Origin: Botryococcus braunii
Taxonomy: Eukaryota; Chlorophyta; Trebouxiophyceae
NCBI GenBank assembly: GCA_002005505.1
Contig: MVGU01001737.1
Location: 35,001-48,983 of the forward strand
DNA length: 13,983 bases
Direction: 5' to 3'
A program made the position numbers and the translations under genes. The notes beneath the pieces were generated by a model, which was not told the DNA's origin, did no database searches, and was given only the letters and a program-made list of their open reading frames with translations. This document shows positions 1-7,300 of the stretch, in pieces (the first letter of the stretch is position 1; each line of letters begins with the position of its first letter).

Positions 1-83
1 CTTAACTGCTGCAAAACTTTCTCGGATGCTATTGATAGACAAGACAGGGAGGCGCCTGCGTACCACTACCGAATAATTCTTCT

Positions 84-212
84 TCATGACATCTTGCACC
101 TGATATACCACTTTCTGGGTCCGTAGCCCTTCTTCGTGGAATTCCCTCTTCCACGTCCGTTTTGAGCTGCTTTTGGAGGTCTACCTCGACCACGTTCACG
201 GGAAGGTTTCAT
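84..212 (-). CDS. Short AT-hook ORF, possible first exon
   Basis: A 42-codon frame on the minus strand runs from ATG at 210-212 to TGA at 84-86. It is very basic, and residues 7-14 read RGRGRPPK, which matches the AT-hook core (Arg-Gly-Arg-Pro), a minor-groove DNA-binding motif. A second Arg/Gly patch, NGRGRG, follows at residues 18-23. A TATA-like box lies about 50 bp upstream. A possible splice donor, CAG followed by GTGCAAG on the minus strand, lies at about 100/99. Another minus-strand frame stays open from near 175 to the window edge, so this could be exon 1 of a spliced gene. AT-hooks occur in some transposases and chromatin proteins. The short length and ambiguous frame keep confidence low, and I do not assign a function. 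Confidence 0.25.
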   Translation of the reverse strand: MKPSRERGRGRPPKAAQNGRGRGNSTKKGYGPRKWYIRCKMS

Positions 213-262
213 ACCAGCAGCGCTGGCTTTTGTGGTGCGGGGGGTGATTTCCTCTTACGTAA

Positions 263-271
263 TTATATATA
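263..271 (-). promoter_or_regulatory. TATA-like box for a leftward transcript
   Basis: The minus strand reads TATATATAA here. It is about 50 bp upstream of the ATG of the AT-hook ORF and about 15 bp downstream, in transcript order, of a 25-bp palindrome. Spacing suits a core promoter with a start site near 235-240. This rests only on sequence match and position. Confidence 0.3.
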
Positions 272-285
272 AGGTTTCCGATCCA

Positions 286-310
286 ATTGGCATACGAGTC
301 GTATGCCAAT
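286..310. repeat. 25-bp near-perfect palindrome
   Basis: ATTGGCATACGA (286-297), a single G at 298, and TCGTATGCCAAT (299-310) form a perfect 12-bp inverted repeat. It lies just upstream of the leftward TATA-like box, an operator-like position. A dimeric DNA-binding protein such as a transposase or regulator could bind it. That role is inference; the symmetry is directly visible. Confidence 0.85.
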
Positions 311-463
311 CCTGTGGGGCCACATTGGAAGAGCCATCCGGATCGGCACTCCCTGATGTGATTTGTTCGATCGGTTCCCGGAAACACGTAACAGGAAAAG
401 TTTCGAGTAAAATTCCGATTCGGCCCGCCAAATATTCAAACTCAGAGACCCGATGTTCAGGTC

Positions 464-500
464 CCGAATCGGGACTCCCAAATCGGGAGTCCCGATTCGG
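464..500. repeat. Hairpin with perfect 16-bp arms
   Basis: CCGAATCGGGACTCCC (464-479), loop AAATC (480-484), and GGGAGTCCCGATTCGG (485-500) form a perfect 16-bp stem with a 5-nt loop. Extra partial copies of TCCCGA/TCGGGA lie on both sides, to about 512, so the arms look built from a smaller repeating unit. No terminator or RNA-gene role is implied. Confidence 0.85.
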
Positions 501-564
501 ACTCCCGAACCGGACAAGGCCTGAATAGAACACCGGCCAGTGTCCGGGCAATTTTAATTAACGA

Positions 565-781
565 TGGCGGTTTGCCCTGCTTTCATTCAAATTTCCTGTC
601 GCCATTATGGCGATTCGTCCTTCTATTTCATTTTTGTGTCGCCAGGGCATGGCGAAGTATCCACCAATGATTTTATTTTGTTACAGCCATATTGGCGACG
701 AGCAAGTCCCAGAATATTATTTTACATCGCCAAATCTTGCTTCATTTCATTTTATTTCGCCAAATTGGCGACATTTCGCCA
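565..781. repeat. Cluster of TGGCGA/TCGCCA hexamers
   Basis: Perfect TCGCCA occurs at 599, 639, 727, 757 and 776. Its reverse complement TGGCGA occurs at 608, 650, 693 and 766, and a one-base variant TGGCGG at 565. Nine perfect hexamers in 183 bp is far above the chance expectation of about 0.1. Some are paired as small palindromes (599/608, 639/650, 757/766/776). The background is AT-rich (TTTTATTT runs). Clustered short repeats in both orientations next to a terminus are typical of transposase-binding subterminal regions. Confidence 0.8.
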
Positions 782-797
782 CTAAAAAGTTCACTGC

Positions 798-802
798 CCC
801 TA
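798..802. repeat. Target-site duplication CCCTA (left copy)
   Basis: CCCTA directly precedes the TGTAAT start of the 5' LTR of the Gag-only element. The same five bases directly follow the TGTTACA end of its 3' LTR at 3047-3051. This fixes both ends of the element and shows it arrived by integrase-type insertion. Confidence 0.85.
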
Positions 803-977
803 TGTAATAGGTGTTTTGGTCCCTAACGGTTTGGTAGCGCGTGTACGCGTTGTAGGTGTCTCGAATGTGCCCCTAATGTCGCGAGCATAAGGAACGAGAA
901 AAAGACACAAGAGAAGATAGAGCATGAGGTGGATGCCGTCTATTTGTAACAGACTATTATTGCTATTTCTTGGTGTC
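803..977 (+). repeat. 5' LTR of the Gag-only element, 3' end missing
   Basis: It matches 2842-3017 with three substitutions and one single-base indel. The match stops abruptly after TGGTGTC at 977. The 3' LTR continues for 29 bp to TGTTACA, but here the sequence jumps to unrelated bases. The end of U5 and the primer binding site therefore appear deleted. A short palindrome, CGCGT-GT-ACGCG, lies at 838-849. Confidence 0.85.
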
Positions 978-1742
978 TTTTGTCTTTCCGTTTCAATCAT
1001 GGGTAAACTTCGTATTTTTGAGCCTTCGTTGATGACTTTTCACCATTGGGTTGGGGTTGCTGAGTCGTATTTCACGCTCAACAAAACCGCGGAGGAAAAC
1101 AAGGTTCATACGGCGGTTCAGCGGCTTAGTGCCGGGCCGACCAAAACATGGTTATCTTTTGCATTGTCTATGGAACCTGCAGACCGAGTTTCGTGGCCTC
1201 ATTTCAAGCGAACCATGGCAATGGTGTACGACTCCGCTGATCATGCACGCACTGCACGGCATAAGCTAGATTCTGCGTCAATGACGGGTACCCTTGAGGA
1301 GTACACGCAAGAATTCATGTCTTTGGTAGGGGATGTTTCGACGGAGTACACTATCTCGGCTCAAGACCAGGTCCACCTCTTCAAAAAAGGGCTGGCCCCC
1401 TACCTGAAGAGTGCAGTCACCCTTAACCCGGTCACAGGAGAAGACTTTCAGACTTTGGCAGCTCTTCTTCAGTATACAGCTCGGTACGACGCAGGGGTAT
1501 CAGCTGAAGTGAAGACACAGCACATTGCAGACAAGAAAAATGCAGAGACGCTTGTTGTGTCGCCTCCCATCGTCGATGTGTCAGATTTGGCAGTGGCAGC
1601 GGTAAACTTCAAGCGCCGAGCAGACACAGAGCTACCTTATGTCCTGCGTTGTCATAAGTGTACTGGCTTTGGGCATAAGCAGAGTGTCTGCCCCTCAAAA
1701 GATTACTTTGATCAGACTGGCCTCAAGAAGAAGCGTTGGTAA
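924..1742 (+). CDS. gag: Gag-like protein with CCHC zinc knuckle
   Basis: The open frame gives 272 residues, but the first 25 come from translating the LTR. The likely start is the in-frame ATG at 999-1001, giving 247 residues. Gag forms the particle and binds template RNA. From residue 30 to about 190 the pattern fits the Ty3/gypsy retrotrans_gag family: FEPS then WVGVAESYF, a short helix, W76, then EYTQEF (126-131) and a GLAPYLKSAV-like motif. Near the C-terminus C243, C246, H251 and C256 make a perfect CX2CX4HX4C knuckle, followed by a basic tail ending KKKRW. No protease or other Pol domain follows. The frame is unbroken despite loss of the nearby primer site, so the damage to the 5' LTR may be recent. 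The family assignment is by eye, not by profile search. Confidence 0.8.
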   Translation: MRWMPSICNRLLLLFLGVFCLSVSIMGKLRIFEPSLMTFHHWVGVAESYFTLNKTAEENKVHTAVQRLSAGPTKTWLSFALSMEPADRVSWPHFKRTMAMVYDSADHARTARHKLDSASMTGTLEEYTQEFMSLVGDVSTEYTISAQDQVHLFKKGLAPYLKSAVTLNPVTGEDFQTLAALLQYTARYDAGVSAEVKTQHIADKKNAETLVVSPPIVDVSDLAVAAVNFKRRADTELPYVLRCHKCTGFGHKQSVCPSKDYFDQTGLKKKRW

Positions 1743-2806
1743 TATGGTAGGTATTTGTTTTGATATTGCTCTGTGTTGATTCATGCACTTGTCAGCATGG
1801 TCTGAGCGAATGGGAGCTCAGGGTTGACTTGCTTGTGATTGCTGCATGCTGACCTGTGCATGGGGAGGCCGGACCCGTGTCAAACGGTAGGCCTTGGCAC
1901 GTCCCGTAGGATTTTAGGGGCCTGAAGCATCGACGAGGACAGAGTTAGTTTTATCCCTAGACTAGAGGAGGAGTCTCTCTCTTACTTCTTCTTAACCCTT
2001 ACTTCACTGAGCAAGTACGCAGGGGCGGAGTCTAGCCATACTGACAAAGGGTGTTTTGCACCCTCACAGGTGCCTGCTAAAATGCCAACTGCACTGCGGT
2101 GGCAGGAGGGGTTCTGCGTGCTCGTCATTCAGTTCTCCTTCAGCAGGTACCCGGGGAGTTTCTCTCCGTGTCAGGGCTTTACGATGCACTGGGAGTAGGG
2201 GCCCCTGCTACTCGGTGACCCTTGTGGTTTTGTTCAGTGGGGTACCAAACAAGCTTAACACTAGTTACGCATGCGTACGTCGATGTTCTAAGGGGGCTAG
2301 TGGGGCTCCTGGGGTTAAACCACAAGTCCTTACGGGAGGGGCTTGGCAGGTCGGGTGGGCCCTCTGGCATCCCTTAGTCACTGGGGGAAGGCTCTATGTG
2401 TGCCAACGGAGTCGCCGAAGAGGGGTTCTCCAGGAGTAAAGACTCCCGAAGACGAATGGAAGGGGGCTGGGCCAACGAGGGAGTCGCCCCTAGTCTGTGC
2501 ATGCCTGGTGGATGAGATGAATGTGCCCCAGCAGTGGCAATGGGATCCATCCAGGAGGATGATTGATGCTTGAATGAACTGGTTAAGATAGTGTATGCTT
2601 GTCATGTCATGGAGTTGTTTGTGTAAGCTGGACTTGGACTCTGACTTGGACCGGACTTGCTTGCATGTGTGCCTGCCTTGTTTGTCTGTATTGTTGTTAT
2701 ATGGTGGGGACCCCGAATAGACGGCAGAAGGTCGACGTCTGACGGGAGTGGCGGATGCCCAAGTTTGGGCGTGGCCCGTCTGTTCTATCCGTGTCTCATA
2801 TTGCTC
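1743..2806 (+). other. Non-coding internal region of the Gag-only element
   Basis: About 1.06 kb after gag holds no frame I trust. The longest open stretch (2056-2439, plus strand) begins at TTG, lacks a credible ATG and resembles no family I know. Small hairpins are visible: AGGGTG/CACCCT at 2048-2064 and GCCCAA/TTGGGC at 2757-2770. In non-autonomous LTR elements such regions usually carry packaging or dimerisation structure in place of pol; that is inference here. Confidence 0.6.
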
Positions 2807-2826
2807 GGTGAGCGAGGACGCTCACC
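2807..2826 (+). repeat. Hairpin just before the polypurine tract
   Basis: GGTGAGCG (2807-2814), loop AGGA (2815-2818), and CGCTCACC (2819-2826) form a perfect 8-bp stem with a 4-nt loop, ending 2 bp before the purine run. A structural role in plus-strand priming or RNA folding is possible but unproven. Confidence 0.7.
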
Positions 2827-2828
2827 AT

Positions 2829-2841
2829 AAGGGGGGGAGGA
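2829..2841 (+). promoter_or_regulatory. Polypurine tract of the Gag-only element
   Basis: AAGGGGGGGAGGA is an unbroken purine run directly abutting the TGTAAT start of the 3' LTR. This is the standard place for the RNase H-resistant primer of plus-strand DNA synthesis. Confidence 0.85.
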
Positions 2842-3046
2842 TGTAATAGGTGTTTTGGTCCCTAGCGGTTTGGTAGCGCGTGTACGCGTTGTAGGTGTCT
2901 CGAATGTGCCCCTAATGTCGCGAGCATAAGGAACGAGAAAAAGACACAAGAGAAGATTAGAGCATGATGTGGATGCCGTCTGTTTGTAACAGACTATTAT
3001 TGCTATTTCTTGGTGTCCGTGCCATTGTGTGATTTTCCCTGTTACA
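2842..3046 (+). repeat. 3' LTR of the Gag-only element, complete
   Basis: This 205-bp LTR runs from TGTAATAGG to CCCTGTTACA, with TG...CA ends and an inverted terminal repeat. The first 176 bp pair with the 5' LTR. The last 29 bp (3018-3046) have no counterpart there. The right edge is set by the target duplication CCCTA at 3047-3051 and by the point where the neighbouring copia frame stops making sense. Confidence 0.85.
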
Positions 3047-3051
3047 CCCTA
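3047..3051. repeat. Target-site duplication CCCTA (right copy)
   Basis: This is identical to 798-802 and directly follows the end of the 3' LTR. It is part of the old copia coding sequence: on the minus strand it covers the end of the EEIG codons. Confidence 0.85.
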
Positions 3052-3565
3052 TCTCTTCCACGAAGCCCCTTAACCACTTGGCTTCCTTCACGATATATCC
3101 GGCTGCCATAAATTCAGCCTGTACACTTGAGGTAGCAACTGAGTTTTGTTTCTTGCTACCCCACACCACGGCACTACCATAAACAGATAGAACATAGCCA
3201 GTGGTGGAATACATGTGATCCAGGTCCCCAGCATAGTCTGCATCAACATAGCCTTATAGCTCGGGACGCTTCCCACCCAGAGTAAGTGCCATATCTATGG
3301 TATCTCTCAAATACTTCAACACTCGAATGGCTTCGTTCCAGTGTGAAGCAGTGGGTCTCATTCTGTACCTGGACAATACCCCAACAGCCTGAGATATATT
3401 AGGTCGTGTTGTGTTTGCAATGTACAGAAGGGACCCAATCAGCTCACAATACCTATGGCCAAGGGCCAAAGGGGTACCTGCCCCCATGTGACATACCATC
3501 TGGGGACTCGGGTCTACTGCTAGCGCAAAGTCCTTGGACATGGGTGTCTCAACCACACGTGCATC

Positions 3566-3570
3566 ATCAG
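3566..3570. repeat. Target-site duplication ATCAG (left copy)
   Basis: ATCAG directly precedes the TGTACAATTC edge of the left LTR. It recurs at 10892-10896, directly after the TATAACA edge of the right LTR. Both copies lie in RT coding sequence of the old copia element. Confidence 0.9.
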
Positions 3571-3594
3571 TGTACAATTCTGGGCGTAATGTTC

Positions 3595-3741
3595 CCTGCA
3601 TGTCCCGGCACGAGGGTGTTAAGCCCGGCGACACTCTTGTTGTGCGTAGAGAAACAAGCAGTGTCGTCTGTGAGTGAGGAGACTTGACTGGCAACAGTAA
3701 AGTAGCAAACACCCGAAGTGCTTTTGATGTCCCAATCAAGT
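3595..3741 (-). repeat. 147-bp block, copy A in the 3' LTR
   Basis: This block is identical, by eye, to 3923-4069 in the same LTR, with starts 328 bp apart. The same pair occurs in the other LTR at 10188-10334 and 10516-10662, so the window holds four identical copies. In element order copy A is the second, starting about 10 bp after the AATAAA signal and ending 24 bp before the LTR end. Confidence 0.9.
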
Positions 3742-3750
3742 CTTACAATG

Positions 3751-3756
3751 TTTATT
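3751..3756 (-). terminator. AATAAA polyadenylation signal in the 3' LTR
   Basis: The minus strand reads AATAAA, 543 nt into the LTR. Cleavage some 10-30 nt downstream would fall at the start of the 147-bp copy A. The matching site in the 5' LTR is 10344-10349. The motif match is exact; its use is inferred. Confidence 0.45.
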
Positions 3757-3922
3757 GCTCTCTCTCGTCACTCGGCAACTCGAACTATCCTATCAACAAC
3801 GTTACTGATAGTCTGCATTACCAATGTCCGATGAGCTAAGCAATTACATCTTTCTATTGTACCTTATCTAGACCCTTCCTAAACCATTGTTCATGTTCAT
3901 ATGATGTCTTGACAGCAGTTTA

Positions 3923-4069
3923 CCTGCATGTCCCGGCACGAGGGTGTTAAGCCCGGCGACACTCTTGTTGTGCGTAGAGAAACAAGCAGTGTCGTCTGTG
4001 AGTGAGGAGACTTGACTGGCAACAGTAAAGTAGCAAACACCCGAAGTGCTTTTGATGTCCCAATCAAGT
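3923..4069 (-). repeat. 147-bp block, copy B in the 3' LTR
   Basis: This is the first copy in element order, in the part of the LTR expected to be U3 or R. It matches copy A (3595-3741) base for base. The flanking bases differ at both ends, so the boundaries are sharp. Confidence 0.9.
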
Positions 4070-4298
4070 GCCTCAATCCTTCGAGCCAGGAGCATATAGC
4101 CTTTCGAGCAAACCGTGTCCGATTATCTAATCCTTTCTTATTAACGTGCAATTGGTCTAGATTGGTTCTGGCAGAACTCCTGGGTTCTGCCACTGATTAC
4201 TCATTCTACTAACTGCTCTCTCTGGTAATTGACGATGATCTGGCCACTATTACTCTTCTGAGGGAAAGGCACCAAAATGTTCTGTCACTATTATAACA

Positions 4299-4314
4299 CT
4301 TCCCCTTGCCTTTT
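4299..4314 (-). promoter_or_regulatory. Polypurine tract of the intact copia element
   Basis: On the minus strand AAAAGGCAAGGGGAAG directly abuts the TGTTATAATAG start of the 3' LTR, with a single C in the purine run. It lies just after the Gag-Pol stop codon (TGA, 4317-4319), the expected place for the plus-strand primer. Confidence 0.8.
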
Positions 4315-4316
4315 CC

Positions 4317-7300
4317 TCACAAAAACTTGGCCAACCCCAGAGCATCACGATGTCCCTGAAACACCTGCCTTGTCAAAGGCTTTGTGAATATATCTGCTAC
4401 ATTCCTTGCAGAAGGAACGTATTTCACATCCACCTGACCCAATGCAATAGCTTCCCGTGCAAAATGGAAGCTGATCGCGATATGCTTGGTATGCTTAGAG
4501 AACACTGGATTTCTGAGATGATTGATACATCCCTGATTATCACAGTGGATCTTCACAATCCACGGAGAAATCCCAATTTCTTCCAGGAATCCCTTCATCC
4601 AATTTGCCTCTTTGACAGCTGCACTTGCCGCCATAAACTCAGCCTCTACAGTGGATGTGGCCACTGCAGACTGCTTTTTGCTTCCCCAAACTACTGCTCC
4701 TCCAAACACCCGAATTACGTAACCAGTAGTGGAGAACCTGTGATCCTGATCACCACCATAATCTGCATCCACAAAGCCCTCCAGCTCTGTGTCCTTCCCT
4801 CCAAGTACTAACACAAGATCCCTGGTAGCCATCAGATATTTCAACACTCTGATGGCTTCATTCCAATGAGCAGTGGTGGGAGTAATCCTATACCTGGAAA
4901 GCACTCCCACAGCCTGGGAAATATCAGGCCTTGTGGTGTTGGCAATGTACAACAGTGACCCAACCAGTTCACAATATCTGTGACCTGGAGGTAAGGGACT
5001 CCCAGCTCCAATGCTGGCACTGTTGTCCTTAGACATAGGTCGCTGTGTGGCCACAAAATCCTTAGTCATAGGGGTGTCAGGCCCCACAGACTCCAGATCC
5101 AGCCCAAATTTCTCAACTAGGGCATCAATCTTTGGGATGCAACTCAAAGAAATCAACCCTTTCTCTCTATCTCTCATTACTTGACAGCCCAAGAAATCTT
5201 TCACCTCTCCAAGATCATGGATGGTGAACTCCTGCTTCAGCAACCCTTTCACCCTCTCAATCTCACTCATGCCCTTTGAAACTATCAATAGATCATCAAC
5301 ATAAATCAGCACAAAGGATTTCCCTCCATTCACAGAACATTTCACATAGACCCCAGCATCACTCTTGCACACCTCATACCCCATGGTATGTAGCTTCTCA
5401 TTAAGGGTCTTATGCCATGCCCTTGGAGCTTGCTTCAGGCCATACAATGCCTTCTTCAAGCGACACACAGTGTTCCCATCCCCATTCTCAAACCCAGGAG
5501 GTTGTGTGACATAGACCTCCTCCTCTAATTCACCATTTAGGAAAGCAGTCTTGACATCCACCTGGTGAATTTCAAGACCCTCCTGTGCAGCCACTGACAG
5601 TAAAGCTCTTCTAGACCCATAACTGCTGGTGGGAGCAAATACCTCCATCACATCCACTCCTGGAATTTGCCTACACCCTTGAGCCACCAGCCTGGCCTTG
5701 AATCTAAGCACATTGCCGTGTGCATCCATTTTCACTGAAAAAATCCAGTGAACTGGGATAACTTTGTGCCCACGAGGTCTAGGAACAAACTCCATCACCT
5801 CATGGGCATCTAAGGAGTTTTGCTCCTCCTGCATTGCAGCCTTCCAGTACTCCCACTGTGGGGACTGCTGTGCCTCCTTGAGACTTGAGGGCACACTGAT
5901 CTTCCCAAAACGCACCCCAGTATGCTTCCCCTGCTCTTGCTTACTCTTACTCTCACTCTCATCCACTACTCTTTCGCTGAATGTCGCCGCACAGCACGTG
6001 GGAACTGTTGGTAAAGATCCAGATCTCTCCCTCTGCTCTTTCTCTCTCTTAGACTCACAGCTTGCCCTCTCAAGCTTGCTGCCAGCCTCTCTCACATCAT
6101 CCTCCCAAACACAGGTACCTCTCGGAAAGCTCTTGTAATTGGGGGAGTTCTCACACTGTCTTGGCTTCCGATTCACCTCCTCAGACACACTCTCACATGG
6201 CTGACGGTTTGCAGTCCCGTCAGGACTCTCACAGACACGTGGACCACTCTGCATGGCATGAGCACTTGGTCTATTTTGCTGCTGTGCCCATGTCTCTCTC
6301 TCTCTCTGTCTGCTGCCCACTAGACATGAGCGCTGGGGCGCAGGCCCAGCAGCACACTCCCATGCATGGCCCATGCTTGCGTGGCTGGCACCACATTGTC
6401 CTTGGGCATCACTAATAGAGTTCTCATCGCTAACATTACTCTCAGGCACTGAGCAGGTCCCACCCATACATCTCAGCTCACTTGGACCATCTGCAGTCTG
6501 ATCAGAGACTGCCCCCCTCTCATCTCTTACAAGTAAAGCAGGTCTCTCGGTGTCCTGCCCCAATTCTTGCGCTTCCCCTGGTCCCTGTGACTCTGTGTCA
6601 CCTTCAGTCCTCCCCTCTCGCTCACAGCTCTCTCCCTTATCCTGTGCCAGCAGGATATCTCGAGCCGCAGTTCGTTGCTCATAGCGTTGAGCCCGCGACA
6701 GTCCGTCCGGAGGCAGGATGGTAGTAGCCGGATGCGGGTTACGCAGTGACTGCTGTATTCGCTCTAAAGTCTGATGATGTTGTCCGCTGTCTGTACTTCC
6801 TCGCGCCAGTCGTTGGATGGCGTCCAGAGCCCCGGACTGATCCAGGTCCGGCTGCTGCTCTCCCGTGCTTGCTTCGGGAGACACAATGAGAATGCCCCCC
6901 TCCTGGGAAGGCTTCCCCTGACTATCAGGCTCAGTTGCAGCCTGGTCAGAGGGTACTGGGAAGGCGCTGTCAGGTCTACTGCTGGAGCATGGGCTGCTGA
7001 CAGTCTGGTTCTGCATACTGCGCTGTGACAATGGCACCACTGGATTGCTGCTGTGCAATTGCCCTGATAAGTCTTCAGGGTATGAAAACTGCTGAGGCTG
7101 GTCAGGGAGAACAGCCATTCCCACCCTAGTAGCTCCCCGAATGTGTTCCACAAATTGAACATCTCTGCTCTCTCTCCAGATCCCCCCTCCCATATAGATA
7201 CGATATGCCTTTGACACTGGGGAGTAACCAGTGAACATCCCAGCCACAGCCTTTGGTGCAAAGGTCCCCCTCTGCTGGTCAGGAACGTGCACAAATGCAA

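Larger units (their letters stand above)
1..796 (-). mobile_element. Putative end of a DNA transposon (partial)
   Basis: This stretch has no copia or host coding similarity that I recognise. The old copia reading frame on the right stops at the residues EEIG, right beside position 797. Read on the minus strand, the sequence from 796 begins CAGTGAACTTTTTAGTGGCG. It continues into a cluster of short direct and inverted hexamers (565-781), then palindromes (464-500 and 286-310), a TATA-like box (263-271) and a short basic ORF with an AT-hook (84-212). Terminal CAG followed by clustered subterminal repeats and a leftward promoter resembles the end of a cut-and-paste transposon; the hAT superfamily often starts CAG. 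No transposase domain is visible and the other end is outside the window, so the superfamily is open. An unrelated intergenic repeat is the main alternative. Confidence 0.35.
803..3046 (+). mobile_element. Non-autonomous Gag-only LTR retrotransposon
   Basis: This 2,244-bp element is bounded by LTRs, a 5-bp duplication (CCCTA) and a polypurine tract before the 3' LTR. Its outermost bases form an inverted repeat, TGTAATAGG at the left and CCCTGTTACA at the right. The only convincing gene is a Gag-like ORF with a CCHC knuckle. There is no protease, integrase, RT or RNase H in any frame. This fits the class described as terminal-repeat retrotransposons with a GAG domain (TR-GAG), which would borrow Pol from a partner. 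The Gag resembles the Ty3/gypsy type rather than the copia type, so the partner would not be the copia element in this window. The 5' LTR lacks its last 29 bp and no primer binding site is visible, so this copy is probably dead. Confidence 0.8.
3047..3570 (-). pseudogene. pol: Old copia Pol: end of RT and start of RNase H
   Basis: Read leftward from 3570, this gives a DDARVVETPMSKDF stretch, then GHRYCELIGSLLYIANTTRP and further copia motifs. A stop codon (TAA, 3254-3256) falls where the intact element has the Glu of ELEGFVDADY. The frame then continues without a shift through GYVDADYAGD, STTGYV, WGSKKQ and VQAEFMAA. The first two catalytic positions of RNase H are therefore present. It ends at EEIG, where the Gag-only element's target duplication lies. 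The later RNase H motifs HCDN and ADIFTKPL are missing from the window and should lie further left if the element was only interrupted. Confidence 0.85.
3571..4298 (-). repeat. 3' LTR of the intact copia element (728 bp)
   Basis: It reads on the minus strand from TGTTATAATAG (4298 downward) to GAATTGTACA (ending at 3571). It carries a perfect internal duplication of 147 bp (3595-3741 and 3923-4069), an AATAAA signal (3751-3756, minus strand), and a small hairpin GGCAGAAC/GTTCTGCC at 4170-4191. The polypurine tract lies just before it in element order. Confidence 0.95.

Noticed and set aside
232..551. 98-codon frames on both strands at 232-528 and 255-551
   Set aside because: They run through the palindromes, whose symmetry makes both strands look open. 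No domain pattern is seen.
565..781. Hexamer cluster as a CRISPR array or tandem satellite
   Set aside because: Units are only 6 bp, spacing is irregular and orientation alternates, which fits neither.
924..998. Signal-peptide-like hydrophobic N-terminus on the Gag ORF (LLLLFLGVF)
   Set aside because: These codons are the LTR and junction sequence read through. Gag-like residues begin at the ATG at 999, so the hydrophobic stretch is incidental.
971..998. The short 5' LTR explained as removal of an intron
   Set aside because: A spliced RNA lacking the primer site could not be reverse transcribed in the usual way, and no clean GT donor sits at the junction in the 3' LTR copy. Deletion is simpler.
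2056..2439. 127-codon open frame in the Gag-only element
   Set aside because: It starts at TTG, has no credible ATG, and shows no domain pattern. An overlapping frame starting at TTG (2343) is equally open.
3602..3739. Apparent N-terminal extension of the old copia RT frame
   Set aside because: This part is the minus-strand reading of the younger element's LTR, which happens to be open. True RT sequence starts at the DDARV codons, just left of 3571.
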